Assembly (NCBI RefSeq): GCF_009730915.1 | Contig: NC_052480.1 | Span: 620,001 to 684,000 of the forward strand | Length of the DNA stretch: 64,000 nt | Origin: Dioscorea cayenensis subsp. rotundata | Lineage: Eukaryota > Streptophyta > Magnoliopsida > Dioscoreales > Dioscoreaceae | Direction: 5' to 3' | In this document: positions 24,402 through 36,640 of the stretch, piece after piece | How positions within the stretch are numbered: the first letter of the stretch is position 1 | How the letters are laid out: the number at the start of each line of letters is the position of its first letter | Program-made: the position numbers and the translations under genes | Notes under the pieces: model-generated | Database searches by the model: none | The model's input: only the letters and a program-made list of their open reading frames with translations | What the model was told of the DNA's origin: nothing

Positions 24402-25249
24402 TTCTTGCCATTTGAATTCTATTCAATGTAAATTTTATCAGCATCTCACAATGTAGTAAACTAGACCTACTTTGAGTTGGATCAAGATCATGTTCAGCAT
24501 GTTGTGATTTTCAACACTACACATTTTTCACAATCCTAGTTTGTGTTTATGCCTCTGCAGGGAAACAAAAATTAAATGGGTATATATATATATATATATA
24601 TGATGGGCCTTCTACTCACACCCTCACATATTAAATCTAGGTTAGTTGATTATCAACCATTAGATCAAAAGCTAATGTTTTGGATCATTTAATGCATAGT
24701 TTTACAGTGCTTATAAATAATAGTACAGTAAAAAAATGAAATGCGCAATATTTTAATATGAACCGTAAAACCGTTGATTATGATCATAACAGTGAATGAA
24801 CAGCTGTTCAATTTCATTTCTTAAGAAACCTACAGTTAAAATATAAAAAAATTAAACTAAATTCAAAGCACACTAGAATAACCTATTTGAATTGGGTATG
24901 ATGTTCAAATACTGTTGAGGGGTACTGTTTATGCACCCATCTCTTCCTATCGCTCTCATCTTAACACTCTCTCAAGCTTTTCCAAATTTGGAGGCATCAT
25001 ATGATTTTGTGAATTTCCCCAGATAATCTTTCCTCATTTATATATATTATAGTGGAAGTCATTGGACAATAAATTAAAAAAATAAAAAAGAAAGAAAAGT
25101 GATGAAAAGTCATAGGCAGGGTTTGAATCTAGAGAGAGGGTGCCAGGGGGCATGTGGCACTATTGGATGTTGATTCAACACACATCCGCCGATTCAATGT
25201 TGTCCGCAAACCTCCATACATAACATGAACTCATATATATATATAGAGG
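24402..25249. other. Intergenic between RRM and LRR genes
   Basis: 3' flank of the RRM gene and a (TA) run near 24582-24601. No gene seen. Confidence 0.4.
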
Positions 25250-25300
25250 TATAATACCCGAATTAGAGAGAAAAATAGAGGGACTAATTCGGGTATTATA
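25250..25300. repeat. Perfect 17-bp inverted repeat
   Basis: TATAATACCCGAATTAG at 25250-25266 and its exact reverse complement CTAATTCGGGTATTATA at 25284-25300 enclose a 17-base loop. It lies about 230 bases before the LRR gene and between (TA) runs. It may be a tiny MITE or excision remnant, or a hairpin in the promoter. Confidence 0.8.
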
Positions 25301-25533
25301 CTATATATATATATATATATATATAATATGGGCTTTTTAAAATGAACACACTCATTTGGGCCTTATGGGCCGAATAATCCAATTGATAAACATGGGCAGG
25401 GCTTGCCCATAAAAAGGAGAGCTTGTTTCTCTATATATAAATGTTTGAAGAAAGGACCTTCGTTTTCCTCACTCGTTCTCTCCCGGTCTAAGCTCTGTTC
25501 TAGGGTTTATCGGCGCAGTCTCTCTGCACGGTC

Positions 25534-28500
25534 ATGGCTCAGCTCACCATGGATCGCATCTTGCGGGAGAACCAGAACCGCGACGCCGCATCCATCATCT
25601 CTCTCCAGCTCTCTCATCGAGCTCTCTCCGACGTATTTGACTTTCCCGCCTTTTTGTTGTGTTTTTCTAGCTCCATTCTAGTCCCGCTTCTGATTCAGTG
25701 ATTTTGATGCTTTGTTTCGATTTCCGATAGGTAGCTTTGTTGAGTAGTTTCAAGAACTTGGAGCGGCTTGATCTCACGGCCAACTGTCTCAACACTCTGG
25801 AGGTTGTCTTGTTTTATCAACTTATTTTTGAAATGTATTCGAGTTTGGATTGGTGATTTATGCTTGATTTTTTGGTTGTAGGCTTTGAGTTCTTGTGTTA
25901 ATTTGAAGTGGTTATCGGTTGTGGAAAATAAGTTGAAAAGCTTGAGAGGCATTGAAGGCCTTCTGAAACTTACTGTGAGTATTATGATTTGAAAGCTTCA
26001 ACATTTTGTTATAGTATTTAACTTGTTTGATTCTGTTTGGTGGAGCAGGTGCTAAATGCTGGCAAAAATAAGCTTCAAAAAATGGATGAAGTTTGCTCTC
26101 TTACAAGTTTAAAAGCTTTAATTTTGAATGGTGAGCGATCTTTTGTGCTTATTGTTTTGGATGCTAAGTTGTTTTTGTGTTGCAAATATTGGTTAGTTTT
26201 GAGGATCTGAACTTGCCTCTGCAGATAATAATATAACGTCCATCTGCAAACTTGATCAGCTGAAGTACTTGAATACATTAGGTATGCATCTCTGGCCCCA
26301 GATCATGGAAGCATATCTGGGAGTAGTCTAAGTCTCAATAGGATATGGACTAAAAGGTTTTTTTTTTTAAAACAGCACAAGTTACCAAAGTTGACATAAT
26401 GTGTTGGCTAAGCAATTTGCTTATGTGGATATTCATTTATGTGTTAAGTGTGTTGTGGATCACACAAACTTAAGCTATGTTTCCCTTGTAAATTTTTTTT
26501 TTTTCATTTTTCTCTGAAAATTACTGGGGAAAATATCATCTTTGACAACCAATGAATATTTTTTCCGACTAGCCTCTAGTTAATGTATATGTGACCTCTG
26601 GTTGATATTGAGGAACTATGTTAATTAGTTTCTTGAATTTCATCATTGTAGTCCTATCTCGAAATCCAATTTGTGATATTGGTGACTCTTTGGCGAAGGT
26701 GAAGGCTCTCACGAAGGCAAGAACACACATCTTTCTTTGCCTGATCCTCTTACAAACACCTTCATTGTATAAGCTTCCCATTGGTCTGTTGTCAGTAAGA
26801 ATTATTGAAACATTTCCAACTTAATTTCCATTTCAGCTGTCTCTCTCCCATTGCCAGATCCAAGTGATCAGATCTTCTCTCAGGTCATGTGTGGATCTAA
26901 AGGAGCTCAGATTATCTCATAATCAGATAACAGTAAGTGCCACCAAAAAAATTCCTTTAGCAGTTTTCTTTTCAATTGACAAGATCACTTTATGCAGTGT
27001 ATGCCACGTTGCTTTAGACGGTTTAATCTTTAACCATTATTTTCTGTTTATGTACATGAATTATTTACAGGGACTACACCGTATATACACAATATCATGC
27101 ACTACATATATACTCATCTTGAGATACTTTGTATAGCTTCACATTGGTAACTACTCCAGGATGCAATGTTCTCTATTTGTAGCGTATCACAAAACTGCTT
27201 TAGTTTTGTTGTCATTGAGAATTCATCTTTTTCCATTCCTGGCCATCCCAAGCATCTTATGATGCCAGTTAGGTTTTACATTGGTCATTTAATCTAATCT
27301 AACAACACATCCAAATCCTGCATAAAGGAAAGCATTAATTGGTGTGGCCATTTAATTTAACTACTTAGGAATGTAACGTTTTCCATTTGTGCAGCCTCAT
27401 TGCACCAAAAATTTCTTTAATTTGTTGTCATTGAAAATTCATCTTTTGCCATTCCTGATCATTCAAAGCACCTAATGATGCCAGTTAGGTTTTATATTGC
27501 TTAAAACACATCCAAATACTGCATAAAGAAAAGCATTGATTGTTGTGGGCATTTAATTTATTCTTTATCTAGAGTTGTCAAATAAATGTCTAAGATGAGA
27601 GCTGTGTAAATTTCAAACAACGAAACATCTTACTTGATACCGACATTGATCTTTTGATTTGAGGGGCATAATTAGAAACCAATTTAATCATTTCAACCGT
27701 GTTCCTAGTAACGTTTTCTGAAGGTTAGAGATGCTGTTTGCCAATGTTGTCTTTTTGTCACTTTCATTCATTTCCATTGACTACTATATGATTGATTGAT
27801 TACCAATATTTCTGATATGTTTTCTGCCTCTAATCTTTGACTTGTTAGCATAACATCTATATTACTGGTATTTGTTTTCATTCTGCAGAGTTTCCCTGCT
27901 GAGTTGAGTCAAAATGTAAAACTCCAAAACCTTGATGTTGGAAATAACCTAATTGAGAAATGGTCTGATTTAAAGGTCAGCATTTCCAAATGATTAATCC
28001 CAAACACTCCTGCAATTCACATTGATGCATTTTTTTAGCCTTCTCTGCTAATGGTAACATGGAATACCTAATGATAGGCTCTTTCTGCATTATCCAACCT
28101 TAGAAGCGTCAATTTACAAGGGAACCCGGTCGCTGAGAAGGATAAGCTAGCGAACAAGGTGAATTCCTCCCTTTGTTAGTACTGAAATCTGTGATTTTCT
28201 TGTTGGGGAAGATGATAGGTTCTCACTATTTTCTCATTGTTGGCACAGGTAAGGAAATTATTGCCAAACTTGCGGATATTGAATGGCAGGCCAATTGAAA
28301 AAGCCAGACTCAATGAAAGATTGTTGCCTAATGAAGATATGTTGAGTCACATCAAGGATGATCGACCCCGTGATTATTTCACTGATATTGGATCTAAGAA
28401 GAAAATGAAGAGAAAAGCTTCTGAAACAGATGTTGTGAAGCTTCCTGGAGGAGATGCTTCTAAAAGTTTTGGTGAGGATGAAGCTGTGGCTCTTCCCAGT

Positions 28501-29052
28501 TCCCCTGTTGCTGAAGAGAAAAAGGATGCCAAGAGAAATGGATCCAAAAGTACCAGAAAGAACCCCAAGGAAAAGATTCCCAGCCAGCCCGAAGGTGGTG
28601 GCAATCCAAAAGTAGTAAAAAAACCCAAGGAAAGATCATGGGATGAAAAGAGTGATCCTGAAATTGAGGGAGAAATAAAGTGGAAAAATTCTAACAAGAC
28701 AAGTGCTAAGGATGCCAAGAAGCCCAGATCCTTCTGCGGTGCTGGGGATCTGGAAGCAACAAAGGAGTTTGTAGGTGAAGGAAACAGATCAGAGGGTATT
28801 GATGATGCAGAAACACCATTTGTGGATCTTATTCTTGCAGATAATATCCATGAAGGCACCAACAGGAAGATGAAAAATCATGAGATTGCCTCTGATGCAA
28901 AATCATTCCAAGGACTGGTGATTGATCACACTAAGAAGAAGAAGAAAAAGGCCAAGAACATAAAAGCTATTGTGAACGGTCGGCTATCACTCCAGCTCTT
29001 ACAACCAAATTCAGACATCGGAACAGGTGGACTGTCAACATGGGATGATTAG
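25534..29052 (+). CDS. Leucine-rich-repeat protein with Lys-rich C-terminal tail
   Basis: Ten exons: 25534-25632, 25731-25802, 25882-25974, 26049-26130, 26225-26281, 26652-26716, 26837-26932, 27889-27975, 28078-28158 and 28249-29052. They join in frame into 511 residues. Residues about 30-260 are SDS22-like leucine-rich repeats of 22-24 residues (NLERLDLTANCLNTLEAL, KLTVLNAGKNKLQKMDEV, LNTLVLSRNPICDIGDSL, LKELRLSHNQITSFPAEL) closed by an LRR cap (LPNLRILNGRPI). The rest is hydrophilic, with many Lys/Glu blocks and a KKKKKKAKN-type stretch, suggesting nuclear location. SDS22-like LRR proteins are protein-interaction scaffolds, some regulating PP1; the partner here is unknown. Intron 6 (26717-26836) has GC-AG borders, required by both frame and repeat spacing. 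Confidence 0.92.
27149..27560. repeat. Tandem duplication inside LRR-gene intron 7
   Basis: Two diverged copies offset by about 210 bases: copy 1 from 27149 (AACTACTCCAGGATGCAATG) and copy 2 from 27359 (AACTACTTAGGAATGTAACG). Shared landmarks include TTGTTGTCATTGA, GATGCCAGTTAGGTTTTA and ACACATCCAAAT. It is non-coding and enlarges this intron to 956 bases. Confidence 0.85.
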
Positions 29053-29531
29053 TTTGATTGGCGATGGTCCCTGCAGAAATTGCATCAAATATCTGCACCG
29101 CATTTAGACCTGTTTAGGTATTTAGTGTCCTGAACACTTGTTTGGCCAGCATTGACCTTTCAATTTTCACTCCATGAATGGGAAACAAATTTGGCCAAAA
29201 CTATACTGCTATTTGTTGTGATTTGTTTTCATTACAATTTTAGACAAACAAGCTAGATCTTTTACATACATGATGTTAATATTCTCAACTTATTCAAGCT
29301 GAGTGGGGGAAAACTAAAGGTCAAAGAAAGGGGCGTCATAAGAAAGAACATGAGTGGGGCCATGAACGTTTTACTGCTTTTGCTTTTCAAGATCAAGTGA
29401 TTGAATGAATCATCCATGTACTGACTGTCATTAATTTCTGTCGCAGATGTTGTCCAGGCCTTTCTCAGTCATTGCATTGAATTCTGTTTGTCAGACCTTC
29501 ATCCTATCTGGAATCTCCTCTGTGATCATCC
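29053..29531. other. Shared 3' flank of convergent LRR and F-box genes
   Basis: The LRR gene (+) and the F-box gene (-) converge here with 479 bases between their stop codons. It should hold both 3' untranslated regions. No further gene seen. Confidence 0.5.
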
Positions 29532-30497
29532 CTACCGGAAAACCACCAGAACTATGAAAGCCATGAAGATGGAGACTCCAATGGCTATGCAACAGGTATC
29601 AATTCTTGTCTCATTCCTTGCCCTTCTCTCCTTCCTCTCCTTTCTCCTTTCCATGTGTTCTTCATAACCTTTCTTTGCCTGTTCTTCCTCCTCTCCTCTC
29701 CCCCTACCAAACTTCTCTCCTTCCATGGCTCCCTTTATGATTACCAAGCTCTCCTTCCCGTTCAAACAAATCCCATCCTCATCCTCTAACATCAAGCTCA
29801 CCTCCCTAACATGTGCTCCTTCTTCCTCACCGGCCACCGTCACTGTGATCATTGCTGCGACTGACCTGTCTCGAGTTGCCATCGCATACTTCACCACTGT
29901 CTCCCCACTGTACCAATGCTTGTCAACTGTAACCGGCCGCCTGCTTGACAAGTTCACCGCCTTCCGTCCTTCTGGGTCTATAACTATCCAGCTCAGTGTC
30001 AGCTCCCCAGGCGATACCACTGCCGGAGTTTCCATAATTGTTTGATCAGGATCTTTCCGTTCAAGAACATCAATACGGAATGGAGAACCGTTGAACCATT
30101 GGCTCTCTGTCTCTGTCTCAATAACACGGGATAGAATTGGGACACCCTTATAGTATATGTCCACAGCAGAAAGGAGCTCTTTTGGGAGTTTGATGGTGTT
30201 TCCAGGGTCGCCATGTTGCCCAGCGAGGTAAGGAAAGGGATAGGCCTCGGAGAAGAAAGAACGATGAGAGCCAGCGAAAGAGGGGATGATGGCATGCAAA
30301 AGCTCAGGATGGTGCCGGAGAGACGGCCAAGTTGAGAGGCAGAGGTCATGCCAAACATCTGGGTGGCTAGCGACGGAGTGAAGGTGTGTGGTGGCACAGC
30401 TTGCGGCAGCTAGCGCTGGCCCGTCCAGCAGCCGGAGCGCGTGCACCACCAAGTCCGGGTGAAGGTCTTCAATGGTGGTAGTGTGTGCCAAAGCCAT
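29532..30497 (-). CDS. F-box protein, At2g27310-like, with C-terminal membrane segment
   Basis: An intronless ORF of 321 residues from the ATG at 30497. Residues about 8-50 (IEDLHPDLVVHALRLLDGPA, ASHPDVWHDLC) form an F-box, the surface that binds SKP1/ASK in SCF ubiquitin ligases. The middle (SQWFNGSPFRIDVLERKDP, LTLSWIVIDP, GRKAVNLSSRRP) matches the conserved body of the plant F-box clade related to At2g27310. The end is a charged Arg/Glu/Lys-rich helix followed by a hydrophobic segment (CCIAIGVSIFMAFIVLVVF), so the protein may be tail-anchored. The frame is open for 22 further codons upstream, without an ATG. The substrate is unknown. Confidence 0.9.
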   Translation of the reverse strand: MALAHTTTIEDLHPDLVVHALRLLDGPALAAASCATTHLHSVASHPDVWHDLCLSTWPSLRHHPELLHAIIPSFAGSHRSFFSEAYPFPYLAGQHGDPGNTIKLPKELLSAVDIYYKGVPILSRVIETETESQWFNGSPFRIDVLERKDPDQTIMETPAVVSPGELTLSWIVIDPEGRKAVNLSSRRPVTVDKHWYSGETVVKYAMATRDRSVAAMITVTVAGEEEGAHVREVSLMLEDEDGICLNGKESLVIIKGAMEGEKFGRGRGEEEEQAKKGYEEHMERRKERKERRARNETRIDTCCIAIGVSIFMAFIVLVVFR

Positions 30498-33081
30498 TGC
30501 AGAACTGAAGAATAGGATTAGAATTGTAAGCCTTGTGTTTTGTGTTCTGGCAATGGACACCAAGGTGAGCTTTTTATATACCTGTAATTCATAATTGAGA
30601 ATAATTAATTTCTCTATTAACTTTTCTAATTATTACGAGTTTGCCATGCTATGTTCTGTATTAGTTGACATATGTATATATCTTTCATAATTATATCATT
30701 TTCTCACATAATTGTAGGTTCATTGAAACAGTCCTTAACCAAGTTTGTATGGTCAGAGCACACCGGTTTGACATGGTAAGTAGAACTGAACACATTTATT
30801 GCTTCATTGTATTTGTATTGACTCCAGCTTCTATTTAATTTATACTGTTCGCTTGCTGGCTAATAGCTTTCAAGATGACTTACTTGATCTTAAACACGCT
30901 TATTTATTTATTTATTTATTTTAATGTTTATATATGGAGGAGTTTTGCCGACAAATAGAAAGGGATTTGGACTGTGTTCCTACATCACCATATTCATAAA
31001 CACCCACTTGATATTCTAACTAAACTACTCTTAAAAAAAAATTATATATTGAACCATACCCTTATTTTATTCTCTATAAATCAACAAAGGACGTAGAAGA
31101 AGATTGAGGCAGTTGAAATGGTCACGTCTTTCTATTTCTTTTTTATTTAATTATTTATTTTTTGTTTTTGTTTACTAGTACTGATGTCTGGGCCGGCTTT
31201 GTAGAATTCTTTTTTAATTTCTTGCATAGAATATCATGGCCAAGATTGGAACATTTTAATCCAAGTGTTTAAAATCTTGCATTAATAGTGTTTTAAAATT
31301 TGAATTAATTACAATTTTTTTTTGGTCATTTCTTTAAAGTTTTACAAATGAAATATCAGCTCAGCATTTAAGCTGAACGGATGGACGGTTAATAATTTAA
31401 TTTTTTTAAAAAATATATAATATATCAAGATATATACTAGTGCAAATAAATGCTTATAATAATTCAAATGTTAAAAAGATGAAAAAATAATAATAAAAGA
31501 AGTGACTTAAGATGAAAAAATATATATAATATATCAAGATATATACTTAAGATGTATACTTTTGTTGAAAATGAGGGGTGGGGCTGCATTAGTGGGGGAA
31601 GTTGATCATGAAGTGATGTCCTTTTCAGGCATGAAAAAAATCCAGACTAGTTTTTAGGGTTTAGAAGCTCTTGCACGCCATTAACCTACTTAATTTAGAC
31701 GATTGAGTTTTCATATCTTTTTCATTATTGATAATATGGATTTAACCCCTCATCATACTCACATTATATTTGACCTCTTAATGACTAAATTAATGAACTC
31801 TTTCTAATTCCCTAAAGACTTGACACCAGTTATATCTGTGAATATTTTCCTATACACGTCGCCATAAATATATATATACACACACTGATCTTTTCCGTCA
31901 TAATACTGCAAAATGAGATATTTTTCACATGTATTATACTGCAACAAGTTGTTTGTCTGATAATTCTCTCATTGAGTTCTTAGTACTTGAAAAGGATTTA
32001 GAGTTGAAAAGTTGACTATTTCATTATCAGCAAATACATCACCAAGTAGATAGAAAATCTGAATCAAATCTATTTATTTTAGTTGGTTGGACGGTGTACT
32101 GTAATTATGTTCTTTCGGAACTTATTTGCCTATCTCTTTGTGATATACAAAATGTGACATTAAACCAAAACTGGAGATAATTGGTTGGGGTTTCTTTCTA
32201 TTGTAGTTGAGAAATCAACATCATTCTATAAAGCTCTTGCTTAGGCTTTAATCAGTCACATGTAATGTCTTTGATTTGATGATGAATCTTTTTTCTTAAA
32301 CATTTTAGATTATTAACACATTGTTGCAGTTTTGAGTTGAACCATTTAACAAACAAAAAGAAAAAAATGAGAAGGAAATAAATGTCTAAATAACCATACG
32401 TCACCTTTTAAAGGACAGCGCAATAATATTTCATCTCTTCATTGTTTTGTTTGGATTTATTTGTTCAAATGTAACTAATCACCGGCTTTCTTTGTGGCTT
32501 TCTGTTCTATGTCCTACAACTGTCCAGAATTTGGTCAGTGGACTGGACTTTTGTGATGCAAATGCAATTTATTCAATTGACATTGTCACTTTAGTTATTA
32601 AGTTCTTTAAAGAATTCCAATGATGTCTTTTTCCTTCTTGAATCATCCTATAATTTAATTTCACCAATCCCTGTTTTAACTTGTCTTTAGTTCACTGTTT
32701 GATTTTATAATTAAAATATCATTCATGCTATTAGTGTAGATAAATTGCAGTAATGCAATTGAGGTTTGGTTAATAAAAAATACATAAAATTGATTTTCGT
32801 ATTAAGACGATGATAATCTGTTCTAAAATTTTTCTGGAAATATTTTTGAATTCATAATTGTTACTCTTTGAGTTATTGGTGATGCTCTCAGAAAAGCTTG
32901 CCATCTGAGTGAAGTTTTTCTTTGATTCTAATCATCAGAGTTTAGTACTTGATTCAATTAATTGGAAAAGATTAAGCTCAAGTTACTCAAAATGACCTCA
33001 ATTACTCAAAATCAATGAGTCACAAAATGTCACAACGTTAATTATCATCCCTATTGCCCCATATTAGCTTGAACTCTCTCC

Positions 33082-33112
<31 letters not shown>

Positions 33113-33193
33113 CACACAAATAAAGAAATAAGTCTTAACTACTACCCTATATGCATATGATGAATGGAAAGCATTTCTGCAGAATCAGTCTCT
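30498..33193. other. Intergenic between F-box and TBL genes
   Basis: The left end holds the F-box promoter; the right end (about 33080-33190) is the 3' flank of the TBL gene with a (CT)n(TA)n run at 33075-33112. A short ATATAATATATCAAGATATATACT unit is duplicated at about 31417 and 31522. No other gene seen. Confidence 0.45.
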
Positions 33194-34584
33194 CTAACTG
33201 GTTCTGTGGTCATTGGACAAGATGTAAGCATAAAGAAGCTCATTCCAGATATCTGGAACTCCAGGAAGACACCAATGGCTGCAATCCTCGATATTTTCGG
33301 CTCGAAATGCCGGTTCCCGGTGACTTGAAGGGTGGCCATCTTTCCTCAGATTGGATAAGTAAGTGATGTTCAAAAGCTTAACCATTTTCATCCCTTCAAT
33401 TGTTTCAGTGATAACTTGGTTGTGCCATGGCTCATGTTCAAATGCAGTGAGATTGGTCTCTGGTTCTATGTTTTGCTGACATGAACCTCCAGTCTCCCAT
33501 GTTCCATTTCTGCAAAAATTAAAAAGGTCAGGCCATTGGATTGAATTAAGTTTCTTCGACAATTCATTGGGAACTTGCTCGCCTGAAATGCGAAGGAGAA
33601 TAGCTGTTGAAGAATGCAAGGGTCTTCTCCTGATTGAGATTTGAAACAGCCCATTGCTTCCATGTTTGCAGAGATCTCCTGAACCCTTCCTTCACATCCA
33701 TTGTCATGTTAATAGTTTCACCTTCCTGAAAGTAGTGTCCCCTGAATCACAAGGAAATGAAGTCAAGAGAGTAAGCTTACATCCAATCCCTCACAAAAGA
33801 TTAACTCGAGTAAACCAAACTCACTTCATCGTTATCTTTGTAGAACCCCACCAGCGACCAACATGAAAGATGAGCACATCTGCATTGACCCAATACTTGG
33901 ACTGCCATTGCATCTTGTCGACATGTATGACCTTGCGAACCTGCACGTCAGCATCAGGCGGTGGTGGCTGGATGAGCACGAGGTAAGGAGTACGGTAATA
34001 TTCAACAGTGAGATTAAAATCGTCGAATCTCATAACAAAGAAAGCTCCTGTGTGTTTGCTAATAGGAAGTCCATGAAGCTCATAGATGCTAGACTGGTTC
34101 TCAACTCCACTTGCAAGCATACACAGCAGAGACTCCCATTGGTTCCGGCCAATCGAATCCCCGACAAACACAATCCTTTTGTTTCTATTCCTCTCCAACA
34201 TCGCCCTTGCATTGAATCTATATGTATGGTGAGAATGACGATAAGATATATATCAAACAAACTAGTCATATACCTGAGAAGGTCGCAATGGGAAGGCTGC
34301 CACCGCCAATTGAGATACTGGGTATCATTGCGGCCATTATTCCGGCATTGGAAGCCGGGGTCGAGGAAGCGACAAGACTCGGAGTAAGAGCTGAGAGGGA
34401 TAGTAATGTCCCAGACCCAATTTCCGGAGGAATAGTCACAGATTGGGGTCGAAGAAGTGGTGTTCGAAAAGGTGTTGGAGAGGTAGGCGAGACGGAGAGC
34501 GGTCGGAGGACGGGACGAGAAGGTGAGGTAGAGAATGAAGAGGATGAAGAAGATGAAGATGAGGGAGGGGATGGTGTGGGTCAT
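33194..34584 (-). CDS. Trichome birefringence-like (TBL, DUF231) polysaccharide O-acetyltransferase
   Basis: The exons, in minus-strand order, are 34584-34274, 34217-33825, 33741-33583 and 33509-33194. They join in frame into 392 residues. A single N-terminal membrane segment (about 7-22, type II, Golgi) is followed by the TBL domain: CDYSSGNWVWD, CRNNGRNDTQYLNWRWQP, the GDS esterase motif VFVGDSIGRNQW (G123-D124-S125), HVGRWW, the NGTWETGGSC motif, and the C-terminal DxxH motif D363CSH366 in DCSHWCLPGVPDIWNELLY. TBL proteins transfer acetyl groups to xylan, mannan or pectin. The acceptor here cannot be told. Intron 3 (33582-33510) has GC-AG borders; the GC donor alone restores the conserved HFR-NGTW junction. 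Nucleophile and DxxH are present, so it looks functional. Confidence 0.93.
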
Positions 34585-36399
34585 CTCTCTCCCAGAGTGG
34601 TGGTGGATAAGGTTCTTAGAGACCTCTGGTTGTTAGGAGGGAAAGCCTGGTGGTGGTGGTGTTCCTGTTCCATAGAGTAACCACCCCTTTCTGAGCGGGA
34701 ACCCGTTGGCAGGACCGTTATGATTCTTATGAAGCCCTTGCTGTGACACCAAATGGATCCGCTGTGGAGTTCCAAACAGGAATATATCTTGGTGTGGGTC
34801 ATGATGTGTCTTTTGCTGGGCTGGATTTCTAATTAGTGCAATGTTTTGGGCTGTATAAGCCCAAACAGCCCATTAATTTTTTTTTTCCCTCTCTTTTTGA
34901 GAAAAAGGTAATGTATACTTTACCTTAATCTAGAAGGAATTAATATTATATGCTTCAATGAAATTTCACTTCTCTGAGTACAGTGACTGAAAATTTTATG
35001 GAAGGATATATTCTCTTTTAAATATAGAGAGATTCACACACATATACAAACGTATGCAAAGGTAGAGAGACAGGGAGAGAAATGAATCAAAATAGACATA
35101 CAATGTTTTTGGGTTGTGCTGAGTATTGTAGCAATAATGATTGAACGATTCCGGTTGAAGAAGTGTGTTGTATAATGATAGTTTATATAAAATTAGCAAT
35201 AATTATCAAATAATTCTGATTGAAGAGCTAAGTATTGTAGTGACTGTGCTTTATAATTTTTTACTATCCAGTAGTGTTCTATATCCCACTTTCCATGTTT
35301 ATTCAATGGAATTGTTGAACTACTTCAATACAACGATTGGAAAAAAAACATTAGTTGATAAATTATTTACAAATGTTCTTCTAGAACCAACCCTCATATA
35401 TATATATAATAATAATAATTTTATAATAATATAATAATTTTTTATAAGACAAATAGACCAAACAAACATAATGAGAGAACAAATGACAGTTCTTCATCTG
35501 CTGTTATAAATTAATATATGATGATATGTTTGTACTTCTGCAATTTGTGTTATAAAATTAAACATATTCACTTGCCGTCAAATGATAAAAAGATACATCA
35601 CGAACAATATGTACACACGCATAGCGCATGTAGTTGATATATCAAAAACAGACAATTGTTGTGAGTAATTTAATTAGCTTGAAATGTCATCCTAATTGTC
35701 CACACACTACAAAGTCTTGAGGATGACTTTATTGTAGACTTGTAGTTATTCAAAGTAGTAAAAATAACAATAAATTAAGGCTAATATAAAGACAAATATA
35801 AAGACACAGTGAGGGACAAAGGTCAGTGCAGTCCACACCAAAGAAAGTAGAGGGCAAGACAATGAGAAGTTCAAATGAAACTGCATCTTGATTACAATAT
35901 TGAAAGATGATTTTAAACAAAGATTTTAATCAATGATTTGTTTAATATGTTGGCATTCTTTTGGTCATGACCAGGATGTCAAAACAATTAGATTAAAGAT
36001 GGTGAGTTCTTCAAGGAAGAAAGAACAATTTGGTCACCATTAAAGAAATAATAATGTACACAAAAGATCATCCTTTTGCAGTACAAGTGTTGCAATTTAT
36101 TCTTGGAAAAGTATATGTTTATACAGTGCCAATTGTATTGCACTAGCATGCGTAACACTTTGCATCTATTTAATTTAATTTATTATTTTTTTTTAAAGCA
36201 AGGATGAATGCATGCATGCATGCATGTGGGTACCTTCAACCATGAGAGAAATTATATAAAAACATGCAAGAGTAAAAGGGAAATCAAACCATAGTTAAAA
36301 AAAAAAAACAATAAACATGTGTTTCTTTTATATCATAAAACCTGATCAATTATGATTCTTCAATATCATAATATTATATTATCAATAATAAAAGATAAA
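34585..36399. other. Intergenic, upstream of TBL gene, no gene seen
   Basis: Contains the TBL promoter at the left side and AT-rich sequence thereafter, with a (TA)(TAA) run near 35397-35420. Several short ORFs show no family character. Confidence 0.45.
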
Positions 36400-36640
36400 C
36401 AAATGCCAACGACCTTTGGGTCTATTGGTACACGGAGTACCGATAGAGCTCTCACCGAGTGGTGAGAGTTCGATTCTCGGTTGAGGGCACATTTTTAGGA
36501 GTTGTGAATAGTGATTGTATATGGGTGGTTTCAGCGCCCGCGGTCTTATCCCCATTTATTCCACCGAGGTTTGTGCACGTACTTGGGTCTTTAGTGAGTT
36601 TGCCCCGCTCCTCTTCCCCAAAAAAAAAATAAAATAAAAA
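36400..36640 (+). mobile_element. tRNA-derived SINE, near full length
   Basis: The head resembles a tRNA: a box-A-like GGTCTATTGGTACA followed by box-B-like GAGTTCGATTCTCGG at about 36467-36481. A non-tRNA body follows and ends in a run of A (from 36618) interrupted by T. The 8-base word ATAAACAA occurs just before the head and just after the tail, a probable target duplication. It has no coding capacity. Confidence 0.65.

Noticed and set aside
28374-28862. 162-residue minus-strand ORF
   Set aside because: Antisense shadow of the Lys/Glu-rich last exon of the LRR gene, which has splice and homology support.
33863-34680. Plus-strand ORFs of 174 and 152 residues
   Set aside because: Antisense to TBL exons carrying GDS and DUF231 motifs; no domain of their own.
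36405-36490. Possible tRNA gene
   Set aside because: Box A and box B words are present, but no convincing cloverleaf or acceptor stem, and it continues into a body with poly-A tail and flanking duplication, so it is a SINE.
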